Assembly (NCBI RefSeq): GCF_021531435.1
Contig: NZ_JAFBIS010000007.1
Span: 1-64,000, forward strand
Direction of reading: 5' to 3'
Source of the DNA: Oscillibacter valericigenes
Lineage (GTDB): Bacteria; Bacillota; Clostridia; Oscillospirales; Oscillospiraceae
Length of the DNA: 64,000 nucleotides
How positions within the stretch are numbered: position 1 is the stretch's first letter; every line of letters starts with the position of its first letter. A program made the translations under genes and the position numbers. Positions 16,665 to 23,948 of the stretch are shown piece by piece. The notes beneath the pieces are model-generated. The model saw only the letters and a list, made by a program, of their open reading frames with translations. It was not told the origin of the DNA and ran no database searches.

Positions 16665-17594
16665 ATGGAAAAAATCGCCGTTTATGGGGCCGGGACGATC
16701 GGTTCCTGTGAGGCCACCCTCATTATTGGAAACAGCTTGCCCTGTACGGTTATCGGTCATTCTGAGGCAGGGTTGGAGCGCTGCAAAAAAGCGATCGCTC
16801 AGAACTGGGATGACCTGATCGCCCATGGGCTTGCTGCGGAATCCAACAAAACAAATGCCATGGCAATGCTGAAGGTCACAAATGACCCTGCCGCTTTGGA
16901 AGGACATACTTTCGTCTTTGAAGCAGTAGCAGAAGGAGCCGCAGAGAAACAGGAGGTTTACGAAGCCATTGCCCAATACGCAGCGGAGGATGCCGTAGTT
17001 GCTTCCTGTTCCTCATCTATGGATGCAGAGATCCTGGCCGGGCTATCTCCTAAACCGGGTAATCTTTTGATCGCCCATCCTTTCCAGCCCGTACACATGC
17101 TTCCGTTGGTGGAGGTCGTCCGCCACGAAAAGACCGCTCAGTCTGCAATTGATCGTTCTCTCTCTTTGTTGAAAACGCTCCATCGTCAAGTGGTCGTTCT
17201 GAACCGCAGTGTACCCGGTCTTTTGGTAAACCGCTTCGCGCAGGCGCTGTTCCGGGAGTCCATTTATCTCATCGAGCAGGGTATCACCAGCGCCGCCGAC
17301 ATAGACCGGGCAGTAAAATATGCAGTAGGTATGCGGTATGCCTCCATTGGCCTGCTGGAATATTTTGATGCTGTGGGTTTTGGATTGGAAAGTACCATCG
17401 CCGGGAATGTCTATCCCGACCTGTGTGACACCAAGGAACTGCAAAAAACCGTTTTGGATGGCCTTGCCTCTGGTCAAACCGGGCAAGCTGCCGGCAAAGG
17501 TCTATACGACTGGAGTCAAAAGGACAGCGATGATTTCCGCCTCCGCAAGCAGAGCCCTTATTTTGCTGGCGTCAAAGAATGGACAATGCCATGA
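16665..17594 (+). CDS. 3-hydroxyacyl-CoA dehydrogenase family protein
   Basis: A 309-aa NAD-dependent dehydrogenase of the 3HCDH family. GAGTIG is the NAD motif; FVFEAVAEGAAEKQEVY and SCSSSMDAEIL lead to the catalytic HPFQPVHMLPLVE motif, and the C-terminal domain begins near VPGLLVNRFAQALFRE. Family members oxidise (S)-3-hydroxyacyl-CoA, but short relatives act on free hydroxy acids or carnitine. I chose ATG 16665; a GTG overlapping the SDR stop is possible. Operon with the upstream SDR. Confidence 0.8.
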   Translation: MEKIAVYGAGTIGSCEATLIIGNSLPCTVIGHSEAGLERCKKAIAQNWDDLIAHGLAAESNKTNAMAMLKVTNDPAALEGHTFVFEAVAEGAAEKQEVYEAIAQYAAEDAVVASCSSSMDAEILAGLSPKPGNLLIAHPFQPVHMLPLVEVVRHEKTAQSAIDRSLSLLKTLHRQVVVLNRSVPGLLVNRFAQALFRESIYLIEQGITSAADIDRAVKYAVGMRYASIGLLEYFDAVGFGLESTIAGNVYPDLCDTKELQKTVLDGLASGQTGQAAGKGLYDWSQKDSDDFRLRKQSPYFAGVKEWTMP

Positions 17595-17900
17595 TCGGAA
17601 GCGAAGGTCCATAGCACATGCGTATTTTCGGAAGCGTCGTATCCCTTGCTCTTTAATCGCATTCGCCTTCCGTGGAAAAACCCCTTTGTGGGCCACACCG
17701 ATTTGTGCCATTCTGGTTGCTTTCACTGGCAGAGTCGATCTACTGCCCACCTATTCTGAAACGCAGCATCGCGGTATGCCCGCTGGCAGGATTTTTCTTT
17801 ATGTCTGCAGCGTCTGGAATCTCTCCGGAGGTCTTCCACTGTGTTGCCGCGATCGCTTGCGGTGGTCTCCACATCAGGCGGGGCCGGGGCTTTGACGGTC
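17595..17900. other. Intergenic stretch without supported gene
   Basis: About 300 bases between the hydroxyacyl-CoA dehydrogenase gene and the second tRNA-like fragment. Open frames exist but none has a good ribosome-binding site or recognisable protein. Confidence 0.5.
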
Positions 17901-17950
17901 CGACGCATCTTCACACGCAGGAGAGCACTGGTTTGCGTCCGGCAGTCTCC
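17901..17950 (+). pseudogene. Degenerate tRNA-Val 3'-like fragment, second copy
   Basis: CGACGCATCTTCACACGCAG at the start matches the copy at 2267 with one change, and the following T-arm region is recognisable but mutated (GGTTTGCGTCC in place of GGTTCGAGTCC, acceptor CAGTCTCC, ACCA lost). The shared CGACG-ATC lead-in is not part of a tRNA, so both copies descend from the same truncated element. Same orientation as the first copy, 15.6 kb away. Confidence 0.5.
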
Positions 17951-17992
17951 GACAAATCCTTGGAAACCACGTGTTTCCAAGGATTTGTCTGT
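17951..17992 (+). terminator. Perfect 17-bp hairpin after the second tRNA-like fragment
   Basis: GACAAATCCTTGGAAAC (17951-17967) pairs without mismatch with GTTTCCAAGGATTTGTC (17973-17989) around a CACGT loop. The tail is only weakly T-rich (TGTT). It occupies the same place as the terminator after the first copy but has a different sequence. Confidence 0.6.
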
Positions 17993-18203
17993 TCTCCCGG
18001 CGAAAAACGCTTCATTTAACTTGCCAAGATGCTCCGCAGCTTACTACTTAACAAGGCCCATTCCGGGGGAGTTCATCGAATAAATACAGCGCCGGTTTAC
18101 CATGCCGGAAGCACGGTGTATATGACGCCTGAATCGACGCGAGTTTCCGCGAGAAAATCACTATTCCATGAAAAGTGTGATGCCTGTTAAAGCCCAAAAT
18201 AGG

Positions 18204-18232
18204 TTGTATTTATCCTACTAATAGCGTATGAT
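18204..18232 (+). promoter_or_regulatory. Promoter of the Phd-type antitoxin gene
   Basis: -35 TTGTAT (18204-18209), 17-base spacer, -10 TATGAT (18227-18232). The spacer holds CTACTAATAG, a small near-palindrome that could be the autoregulatory site. Confidence 0.5.
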
Positions 18233-18252
18233 GAAAAAAAGGAGCAGATGGC

Positions 18253-18495
18253 ATGACGATCAATACCGACAATTTAGTTTCTATCACAGAAGCGAACCGG
18301 AACTTTTCACAAGTTGCCAGAATGGTAGATAAGCGTGGCTCTGTGGTTATTTTGAAAAACAATGTCCCCAAGTACCTGATTATCAAATTTGATCAGGCAG
18401 AGGCTATGCAAGATGCTTCAGGCGAAAACACCTTGCAAATATCACAGAAGCTGATCGCAAAAAACCGTGAAGCATATAAGGAACTGGCGAAATGA
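18253..18495 (+). CDS. Phd/YefM-family antitoxin
   Basis: An 80-aa DNA-binding antitoxin. The N-terminal Phd fold is clear: VSITEANRNFSQVARMVDKRGSVVILKNNVPKYLIIKF. Such proteins repress their own operon and neutralise a Doc or RelE-type toxin through the C-terminal tail. AAAGGAG precedes the ATG. No intact toxin gene follows: a frame starting ATGAAGATGCTGACTGC at 18492 overlaps the stop as a toxin gene would, but it ends after 16 codons. It therefore looks like an orphaned antitoxin. Confidence 0.85.
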   Translation: MTINTDNLVSITEANRNFSQVARMVDKRGSVVILKNNVPKYLIIKFDQAEAMQDASGENTLQISQKLIAKNREAYKELAK

Positions 18496-18830
18496 AGATG
18501 CTGACTGCCCGCCAATCGCAAGTTGGTGCTGCAATGAGGTAGGGCAGTTGAGGGCAAAAGAGCAATTCCATATGTTTCGCCAGCTGAATTCAGATGTGTT
18601 TCTGTTGATGTCGGCGGATATGGAATTGTTCGGAGCGATGCGCTCGGCCTCTCAAGTGATGGGCTATGGAAAAATGGCCGGTAATGGAGCGACCAGTTGC
18701 GAAGTGCTTCCGCCTGCGCGGAAAACTTCTGGTGAAAATATGGATATAGCAAACCAGGATACGTAATACCAGGATCTGCCTGAAGGCTGCCCGGAGAACG
18801 CCGGCCAACAGAAATGCATCTTTCCTCAAA
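18496..18830. other. Stretch after the antitoxin, probable toxin-gene scar
   Basis: About 335 bases with no supported gene. The first 50 bases may be the start of a lost toxin gene; the remainder shows short broken frames and no recognisable domain. Confidence 0.35.
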
Positions 18831-18868
18831 AAAGCCTGCGCTGCCGAAAAAACGGCAGCGCAGGCTTT
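18831..18868. terminator. Perfect 16-bp terminator hairpin
   Basis: AAAGCCTGCGCTGCCG (18831-18846) pairs with CGGCAGCGCAGGCTTT (18853-18868) around an A6 loop. It has a T tract on the minus strand and so ends the minus-strand unknown gene; on the plus strand it would bound the antitoxin region. Confidence 0.75.
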
Positions 18869-18890
18869 CTTGAATTCGGATCGATCGTGA

Positions 18891-19601
18891 TTATTCCAAG
18901 TACAGTCTGGGCTTGTCCGGCCAGATCATGCGTGCGAGAGCATCCTTAACATCTCCGAGATAATATATCGGAGACGCCTTACAAATTTTCATTATTTTCT
19001 TCATTTTATGATAGTTTGGAGATTTCATGTCCAGTCTGAAACCGCCCGTCCGCATCATAATGCGGTATTCCAGCTCGTAGGCAAGCACAACGGTAAATGG
19101 CGTAAATTTGCCCGGTTCAAAGTTTTTAAGTGTCTCGAACCGTTCCCTGCGCTCCCGCTCATCGGCAACACAGTTCCACATTGAGCAATGACTGTCATAT
19201 CTGCAGGTCTCGCAAACAAGTTGGTTGATTTGCTGGTCGATCAGTTCCTCGTCTGTGGGGACCATATAAGCATCGATTTTCCTGACCATGGCAGGCGCTC
19301 GAAGGCCGTAGTCGATCAGCTTCCCATTGCCCCTGCGCATATAACGGTAAATCTCCGCGGAAAACCACAGGCAGTCACCGGGCTGGAATCCGGCAAATCC
19401 GTCCTGGTCCATCCAGACATGATCTTCCTTGCCGTAAAAGCCGGTACCGTCACTGTATATGCCGTCAACCATGATGCGTTTGAAAATCACTTTGCCTTTG
19501 ACGGGGTCAAACCTGTCGATCTTTCCCTTGAAGTCCGTACAGGCATCGCCGCAGTAGAAGCACATCTCAAAATAATTGCGGCTTTTGCTGCAGGAGCGCA
19601 T
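18891..19601 (-). CDS. Cys-rich protein of unknown function
   Basis: I do not recognise the family. The 236-aa minimal protein contains two metal-site-like Cys clusters: FYCGDAC near residues 15-21 and CETCRYDSHCSMWNC near 130-144. A mixed alpha/beta body lies between, and a basic helix near 195-208. The start is uncertain: ATG 19601 is the first ATG, but GTG 19733 in the same open frame would add 44 residues and fits a transcript from the divergent control region better. It shares that region with the plus-strand unknown pair and ends at a strong terminator. Confidence 0.55.
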   Translation of the reverse strand: MRSCSKSRNYFEMCFYCGDACTDFKGKIDRFDPVKGKVIFKRIMVDGIYSDGTGFYGKEDHVWMDQDGFAGFQPGDCLWFSAEIYRYMRRGNGKLIDYGLRAPAMVRKIDAYMVPTDEELIDQQINQLVCETCRYDSHCSMWNCVADERERRERFETLKNFEPGKFTPFTVVLAYELEYRIMMRTGGFRLDMKSPNYHKMKKIMKICKASPIYYLGDVKDALARMIWPDKPRLYLE

Positions 19602-19788
19602 CTGCACATCAAGGTACTCATCATAGGATCTGAACTCCCCATGTGCAACCTTGTGGATGCTGTCCGGGCTGCATTGCCGTGTAATAATACCTGATAGCCC
19701 GTTGCTTTTGCTCTGCAGAGCTTGTCTTGGCACGGACTGTTTTTTGGGGGGTCTCCGGCAAATCGTGAGGTTGTCCGATTTGTTTATA

Positions 19789-19827
19789 GAACAAATGTTT
19801 GACTTGTGCGTTGTAAAGGGGTATAAT
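19789..19827 (+). promoter_or_regulatory. Strong promoter with LexA-box-like operator
   Basis: -35 TTGACT (19799-19804), 17-base spacer, -10 TATAAT (19822-19827): one of the best sigma-A promoters in the window. GAACAAATGTTT (19789-19800) overlaps the -35 and, with its flanks, matches the Gram-positive LexA/DinR consensus CGAACRNRYGTTYG except for the first base. A repressor there would block the promoter. The divergent minus-strand gene also begins from this region (TATAAA near 19780). Confidence 0.6.
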
Positions 19828-19874
19828 GGTTCAGAAAGGTGAAAACCCGAAGCAAGTCCTATGGGCGTCCCGGC

Positions 19875-20150
19875 ATGAGATGCCTGGCCCGCAGTGAGCC
19901 GGCAGGTCCGTTTCGCGTATTGCCGGATGAGCGGGGGCGCAGGAATTTGCCTCCGTCCGCTGTCGGTCTGACTCTGGAGGCCGGTGTATGGGAGGCATTT
20001 CAGGACCTCTGTCAGAGGCTTGGGCTCACGCCGGCGGACTGCTTCAGCGCATGGGCGCGCTTCATGGTCCAGCCGGAGGCGTATCAAGCCGTGAAAGAAT
20101 GGATGGGAAAGGAGAACGAATATGGGAACATTTTTGGACTGCGTCGGTAA
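19875..20150 (+). CDS. Small RelB/DinJ-like protein, first gene of the unknown pair
   Basis: The C-terminal half, LTLEAGVWEAFQDLCQRLGLTPADCFSAWARFMVQ, resembles the ribbon-helix-helix/helical part of RelB/DinJ antitoxins (residue, helix, G-L-T-xx-D-A-F). The N-terminal part is basic and not recognisable. ATG 19875 leaves a 40-base leader from the mapped promoter; a GTG at 19839 is possible but lies almost at the transcript start. It overlaps the 466-aa gene by 29 bases, so the two are coupled, as in many regulator/effector cassettes. RelB similarity is weak and tentative. Confidence 0.45.
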   Translation: MRCLARSEPAGPFRVLPDERGRRNLPPSAVGLTLEAGVWEAFQDLCQRLGLTPADCFSAWARFMVQPEAYQAVKEWMGKENEYGNIFGLRR

Positions 20151-21522
20151 GCCGCATATCCCGGAAGACCGGCGGGAAGAATTCCAGCAGCGCATGCTCC
20201 GTCTGTTCCGGGAGGGCGGAATGATGTGCTGGGAAAAGGTGGAGATGTTTGGAAAAAAGAACTCCCTTCTGTATTTTCCGGAGCCAGACGAGAATGGCCA
20301 CCTCTGGTTTAACTATAACTATTTTGAGGATGACTGCTGGGAGGACGCCGGAATGCACGATGGCAGCATTTTCAGTAATAAGGTCGGCTGGCAGCATTTC
20401 TGCAGGGTCATGTCCGCCGCTTATGTCCTGGAGGAGCGCAGCTCCGATACCCCCTGCTTCGCGGATCTCCGGGACCCTGATATTCCCCACTGGTTTACGT
20501 TAGGCTGGCTGAAATATCTCTTCGGTGAAGAACTGCCGCTGGAAAGTCCTTCTATCTGGGATACGTATGTGTTTCTGAAAAACGCCGGCGAGTATGAGCA
20601 GTATGGCGGCAGCTGGGACGACATTCTGGAGCGGAACATCAGGTCCAATTGGGACGAGCTGGACTTTTTGGCAGTCAAAACCGTGGAGCATGGCACGGAG
20701 GAAGTCCTGCGGGAACTTGAAGCAGAGGAAGCGGAAAACGGCTCGGAAAGAGAGGAAGAAAGAGAGGAAGATGGTTCCCTCCCGCTGAGTGTATGCTACG
20801 CCGGGTTTCTGGCGTACGTTAAAAAAGTCCCGGAACAGCTCACGGGAACGGAAGATGAGCAGCTCCAGCTGATTATGAAATATCTGGCAGAGCCCGACAA
20901 AGACACGCTCATCGCAAGGGCAAAAGATGAGCATGAGCCGGAGAACCTCAGAGATCTTCCGCTCATGCAAGCCTATTTTCCCCGGCAGATCGTTGTGAAA
21001 ACGCTGGCGGAAATCTATCACCGGGATTTCTGGGACTTGTGGGAGCAGGCAAAGGAAGGCTACGCCTGTCATTTTTATCAAAAAATGGTGAAGGAGGAAC
21101 AAAAGCCTGTCCAGCCGATCCCAACGGACGTCTACCTCCATCTCACTCCCGAAGAAAAACTGTTCTGTTTGTCCCCTGAAGAAATGGAAACGCTGTCCCA
21201 GGGAACCAGAATATGGCTGGAAGTGCTGCAGATTCGTTTTAACAAGGCCCTCCATGCGCCGAAGCCCTGGTCTGACGGTCTCTCCTTCCAGCGCTCTATG
21301 ATAGAAACACTGTCCGCGGTACGGGCCCGCGACACCAGGGTCCGGGCCTTCCGGGACATGTTTTATGAATTTCTGGCCAACTGGGATCAGCCCGCATATC
21401 AAGCCATGTGGAAGCTTTTTGAGGAGATAGCCGCGAAGGAAGAGACCGAGTCTTCCCGCCTGCGGCAGTACCTCGCTTTGCTGTTCAATCGTCCGCTGCG
21501 GAAAGCGGTATTCGGCGTCTGA
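20122..21522 (+). CDS. 466-aa protein of unknown function, copy 1
   Basis: I recognise no domain. GGAAAGGAG (20106-20114) precedes the ATG. The protein is soluble and acidic with no signal peptide or membrane segment. Visible landmarks: an aromatic-rich N-terminal block (WFNYNYFEDDCWEDAG, residues about 61-76), a Glu-rich charged linker (EEREEDG, about 215), a middle block LMQAYFPRQIVVKTLAEIYHRDFWDLWEQAKEG, and a strongly helical C-terminus (FRDMFYEFLANWDQPAYQAMWKLFEE onward). It is coupled to the RelB-like gene and has a 462-aa paralogue downstream. An effector role is only an inference from context. Confidence 0.8.
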   Translation: MGTFLDCVGKPHIPEDRREEFQQRMLRLFREGGMMCWEKVEMFGKKNSLLYFPEPDENGHLWFNYNYFEDDCWEDAGMHDGSIFSNKVGWQHFCRVMSAAYVLEERSSDTPCFADLRDPDIPHWFTLGWLKYLFGEELPLESPSIWDTYVFLKNAGEYEQYGGSWDDILERNIRSNWDELDFLAVKTVEHGTEEVLRELEAEEAENGSEREEEREEDGSLPLSVCYAGFLAYVKKVPEQLTGTEDEQLQLIMKYLAEPDKDTLIARAKDEHEPENLRDLPLMQAYFPRQIVVKTLAEIYHRDFWDLWEQAKEGYACHFYQKMVKEEQKPVQPIPTDVYLHLTPEEKLFCLSPEEMETLSQGTRIWLEVLQIRFNKALHAPKPWSDGLSFQRSMIETLSAVRARDTRVRAFRDMFYEFLANWDQPAYQAMWKLFEEIAAKEETESSRLRQYLALLFNRPLRKAVFGV

Positions 21523-21534
21523 AAGGAGCCGCAG

Positions 21535-21831
21535 ATGAGCCCCAGGAAAACAGATGAATGCAATGAACCTTCGGCCAACCCGGAGCAGCCTGTCTTCCGC
21601 ATCCCGAAATGCTGGGAGGAGCACGATCCTCCTCCCGGCTATTTCGACCCGGTGGACCCGTGCAGCGACCCGCCGTCACTGGTCCTTGACCACCGCGGAC
21701 TTTGGGACTATGCGAAATCCGTGCGGAAGCAGATCACCGATCTGACTTATGAGGAAGTCTCCCCGTTCCTCAGGGAGCGGCAGGATGAGGCTCAAGTTCC
21801 GAAGGAATCCGCCGGGGAACAGCACCGGTGA
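21535..21831 (+). CDS. 98-aa acidic, Pro-rich protein of unknown function
   Basis: Starts 12 bases after the 466-aa gene behind GAAAGGAG, so it belongs to the same operon. The first half is Pro- and Cys-rich (PKCWEEHDPPPGYFDPVDPCSD), the second half is a charged helix (LWDYAKSVRKQITDLTYEEVSPFLRE). No family recognised. It is present only behind copy 1; after copy 2 the corresponding ribosome-binding site is mutated and the sequence diverges. Confidence 0.6.
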   Translation: MSPRKTDECNEPSANPEQPVFRIPKCWEEHDPPPGYFDPVDPCSDPPSLVLDHRGLWDYAKSVRKQITDLTYEEVSPFLRERQDEAQVPKESAGEQHR

Positions 21832-21894
21832 TGGCCGGCATATCCCTCTTGTTCCCGAAGCCCGCAATTTATCAAATGATGCCTTTGTGATGGA

Positions 21895-21911
21895 AATTGT
21901 GAGCGGATAAC
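21895..21911. promoter_or_regulatory. Sequence identical to the core of the E. coli lac operator
   Basis: AATTGTGAGCGGATAAC matches 17 consecutive bases of lacO1. The flanks differ from lac DNA, so this is not vector. It sits between the two copies of the unknown gene pair, about 60 bases before the duplicated unit 2 begins. It may be a LacI-family operator or chance; no promoter with both elements is clear here. Confidence 0.35.
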
Positions 21912-21984
21912 GCATCAAGAGGTTTTTGTGCTGTCAAGTTTGAAAGAGCGCGAAAATAATGAAGCAAGTGTTGTGGGGGGCGGC

Positions 21985-22262
21985 ATGAGATGACCGGTCC
22001 GCAGGGAGCCGGCAGATCCGTTTCGCGTATTGCCGGATGAGCGGCGGGAGCAGGAATGTGCCTTCGTCCGCTGTCGAACGGACTCTGGAGGCCCCGTGTA
22101 CGGGAGGCATTTCAGGATCTCTGTCAAAGGCTTGAGCTCACGCCGGCGGACTGTTTCAGCGCATGGGCGCGCTTCATGGTCCAGCCGGAGGCGTATCGAG
22201 CTGTGAACGAATGGATGGGAAAGGAGAACGAATATGGGAACGTTTTTGGGCTGCGTCGGTAA
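21985..22262 (+). pseudogene. Decayed second copy of the RelB-like small gene
   Basis: The start ATGAGA of copy 1 is kept but the third codon is TGA. Further on, an extra base before GTGTACGGGAGG shifts the frame relative to copy 1. The last 50 codons (REAFQDLCQRLELTPADCFSAWARF and onward) are intact and could be read from ATG 22056 as a 68-aa truncated protein. The overlap with the downstream large gene is preserved. Confidence 0.65.
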
Positions 22263-23622
22263 GCCGCATATCCCGGAAGACCGGCAGGAAGAATTCCAGC
22301 AGCGCATGCTCCGCCTGTTCCGGGAGGGCGGCATGATGTGCGATGAAAGTGCGGAAATGTTCGGCAAAAAAATTACCCTTCTGTATGCCCCGGAGCTGCG
22401 CGAGGATGGCCGCCTCTGGTTTAACTATAACTATTTTGAGAATGACTGCTGGGAGGACGCCGGAATCGACACGGACCATATTTTCAGCAATAAGGTCGGT
22501 CGGAGCCATTTCTGCATGGTCATGGCCGCAGCTCGTGTTCTGGAGGAGCGCAGCTCGGATACGCCCTGCTTTGCGGATCTCCGGGACCCTGATATTCCCC
22601 ACCGCTATCCGCTGGGCTGGCTGAAATACCTCTTCGGTGAAGAGCTGCCGCTGGAAAATCCCTCTCTCTGGGATACTTATGTGCTTTTGAAGGCTGGCGG
22701 CAAGTATGACCGATACAGCGGCAGCTGGGACGATATTCTGGCGCGGAACGCCGGATCTTTTGTGGATCAGATGGACATACTGGCGATCAAAACCGTGGAG
22801 CACGGCACAGAGGAAGTCCTGCGGGAAATCGAAAACGATGATTCTGAAAAAAAATCGTCTGAAGGGGCTGACGATTTACCCACACTGGGTGCGTCCTATG
22901 CCGCGCTTCTGGCGTGCGTTAAAAACATTTCGAAACAGCTCCCAGGTTCAAAAGAGGAGCAGCTCCAGAAGACCATGAAATATCTGGCGGAGCCTGACAG
23001 CGACACGCTCACTGCAATGAAAGAAGACGAGAGCGAGCCAAAGGATCTCAGACAGCTTCCGTTTAAGTCTCTTTTTCTGCCGCGACAAATCATTGTGAAA
23101 GCGTTGGCGGAGCTCTACGACCGGGATTTCTGGGAATTGTGGGAGCAGGCGAAGGAAGGCGATGTCTATCATTCTTATCAGGAAATAGCAAAACTATGTC
23201 GAAAGCCCATCGTGCCGTTCCCAACGGACGTCTACCTTGATCTCACTCCCGACAGAAAATTATTCTGTTTGCCTCCCGAAGAAATGGAAACGCTGTCCCC
23301 GGAAACCAGGGCGTGGCTGGAAGATCTGAAGGTCCGTTTTAACGAGGCTCTCCATGCGCCGAAGCCCTGGTCTGACGGGACCTCCTTCCAGCGTTCCATG
23401 CTGGAAACGCTGTCCGGCGTGCAATCTCGAAATGCCAAGGTCTGGGCCTTCCGGGACATGTTCTATGAATTCCTGGTCAACTGGGATCAGCCCGCATACC
23501 AAGCCATGTGGAAGCTTTTTGAGGAGATGGCCGCGAAGGAAGAGACCGAGTCTTCCCGCCTGCGGCAGTACCTCGCTTTGCTGTTCAACCGTCCGCTGCG
23601 GAAAGCGGTATTCGGCGTCTGA
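22234..23622 (+). CDS. 462-aa protein of unknown function, copy 2
   Basis: Paralogue of the 466-aa protein, with near-identical ends (first 30 and last 55 residues) and more divergence in the middle, especially the charged linker, which is shorter here (NDDSEKKSSEGADD). GGAAAGGAG precedes the ATG. The reading frame is intact although its small partner gene is broken and no strong promoter precedes it, so it has either been kept by selection or is a recent duplicate. No domain recognised. Confidence 0.8.
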   Translation: MGTFLGCVGKPHIPEDRQEEFQQRMLRLFREGGMMCDESAEMFGKKITLLYAPELREDGRLWFNYNYFENDCWEDAGIDTDHIFSNKVGRSHFCMVMAAARVLEERSSDTPCFADLRDPDIPHRYPLGWLKYLFGEELPLENPSLWDTYVLLKAGGKYDRYSGSWDDILARNAGSFVDQMDILAIKTVEHGTEEVLREIENDDSEKKSSEGADDLPTLGASYAALLACVKNISKQLPGSKEEQLQKTMKYLAEPDSDTLTAMKEDESEPKDLRQLPFKSLFLPRQIIVKALAELYDRDFWELWEQAKEGDVYHSYQEIAKLCRKPIVPFPTDVYLDLTPDRKLFCLPPEEMETLSPETRAWLEDLKVRFNEALHAPKPWSDGTSFQRSMLETLSGVQSRNAKVWAFRDMFYEFLVNWDQPAYQAMWKLFEEMAAKEETESSRLRQYLALLFNRPLRKAVFGV

Positions 23623-23707
23623 AAAGCGCCGCAGATATGAAATCCGGCGTGGGTTTGATAATCATTTCCGCATTTTTCAAAAAAATAGTGTAGTAAGAAA
23701 CACCGCA

Positions 23708-23815
23708 CTAAGCTTCATCCACACCGGACAGCACGCCGGATCGTTCTGCCGTCAAAACAGCGCGAAACCGCTTCGACGCAATGTTTTCAAACAAAATATC
23801 CCGAATATCTTCCAT
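23708..23815 (-). pseudogene. 35-codon remnant with good start signals
   Basis: ATG 23815 is preceded by GGAGGGG at ideal distance and reads MEDIRDILFENIASKRFRAV then LTAERSGVLSGVDEA before a stop. The TAERSGVLSGVDEA pattern resembles the N-terminal strand region of nicotinate-nucleotide pyrophosphorylase/ModD-like enzymes, but the identification is tentative. The sequence after the stop is unrelated, so this is probably the 5' scar of a deleted gene. It lies in the 326-base gap between copy 2 of the unknown gene and the IclR gene. Confidence 0.4.
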
Positions 23816-23948
23816 ACGCCCCTCCTTTTGTTCGTTATTATCGGACGACGTTCTTTAATTTGGAAAAAGATGGTTTCCCGTTTCTTTCATTATTGATGAA
23901 CGGAGTTCTTAAAACTTACCATTATAGAGCCATACTACCGGGGGCTTT

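Larger units (their letters stand above)
19848..23630 (+). repeat. Tandem duplication of the unknown gene pair, about 2.1 kb per unit
   Basis: Unit 1 (about 19848-21530) and unit 2 (about 21959-23630) align along almost their whole length, from GAAGCAAGT at the 5' end to the shared CGGAAAGCGGTATTCGGCGT and GCCGCAGAT at the 3' end. Only unit 1 has the strong LexA-like promoter in front and the 98-aa gene behind. The large proteins remain well conserved and full length, while the small gene in unit 2 is broken. Confidence 0.85.
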
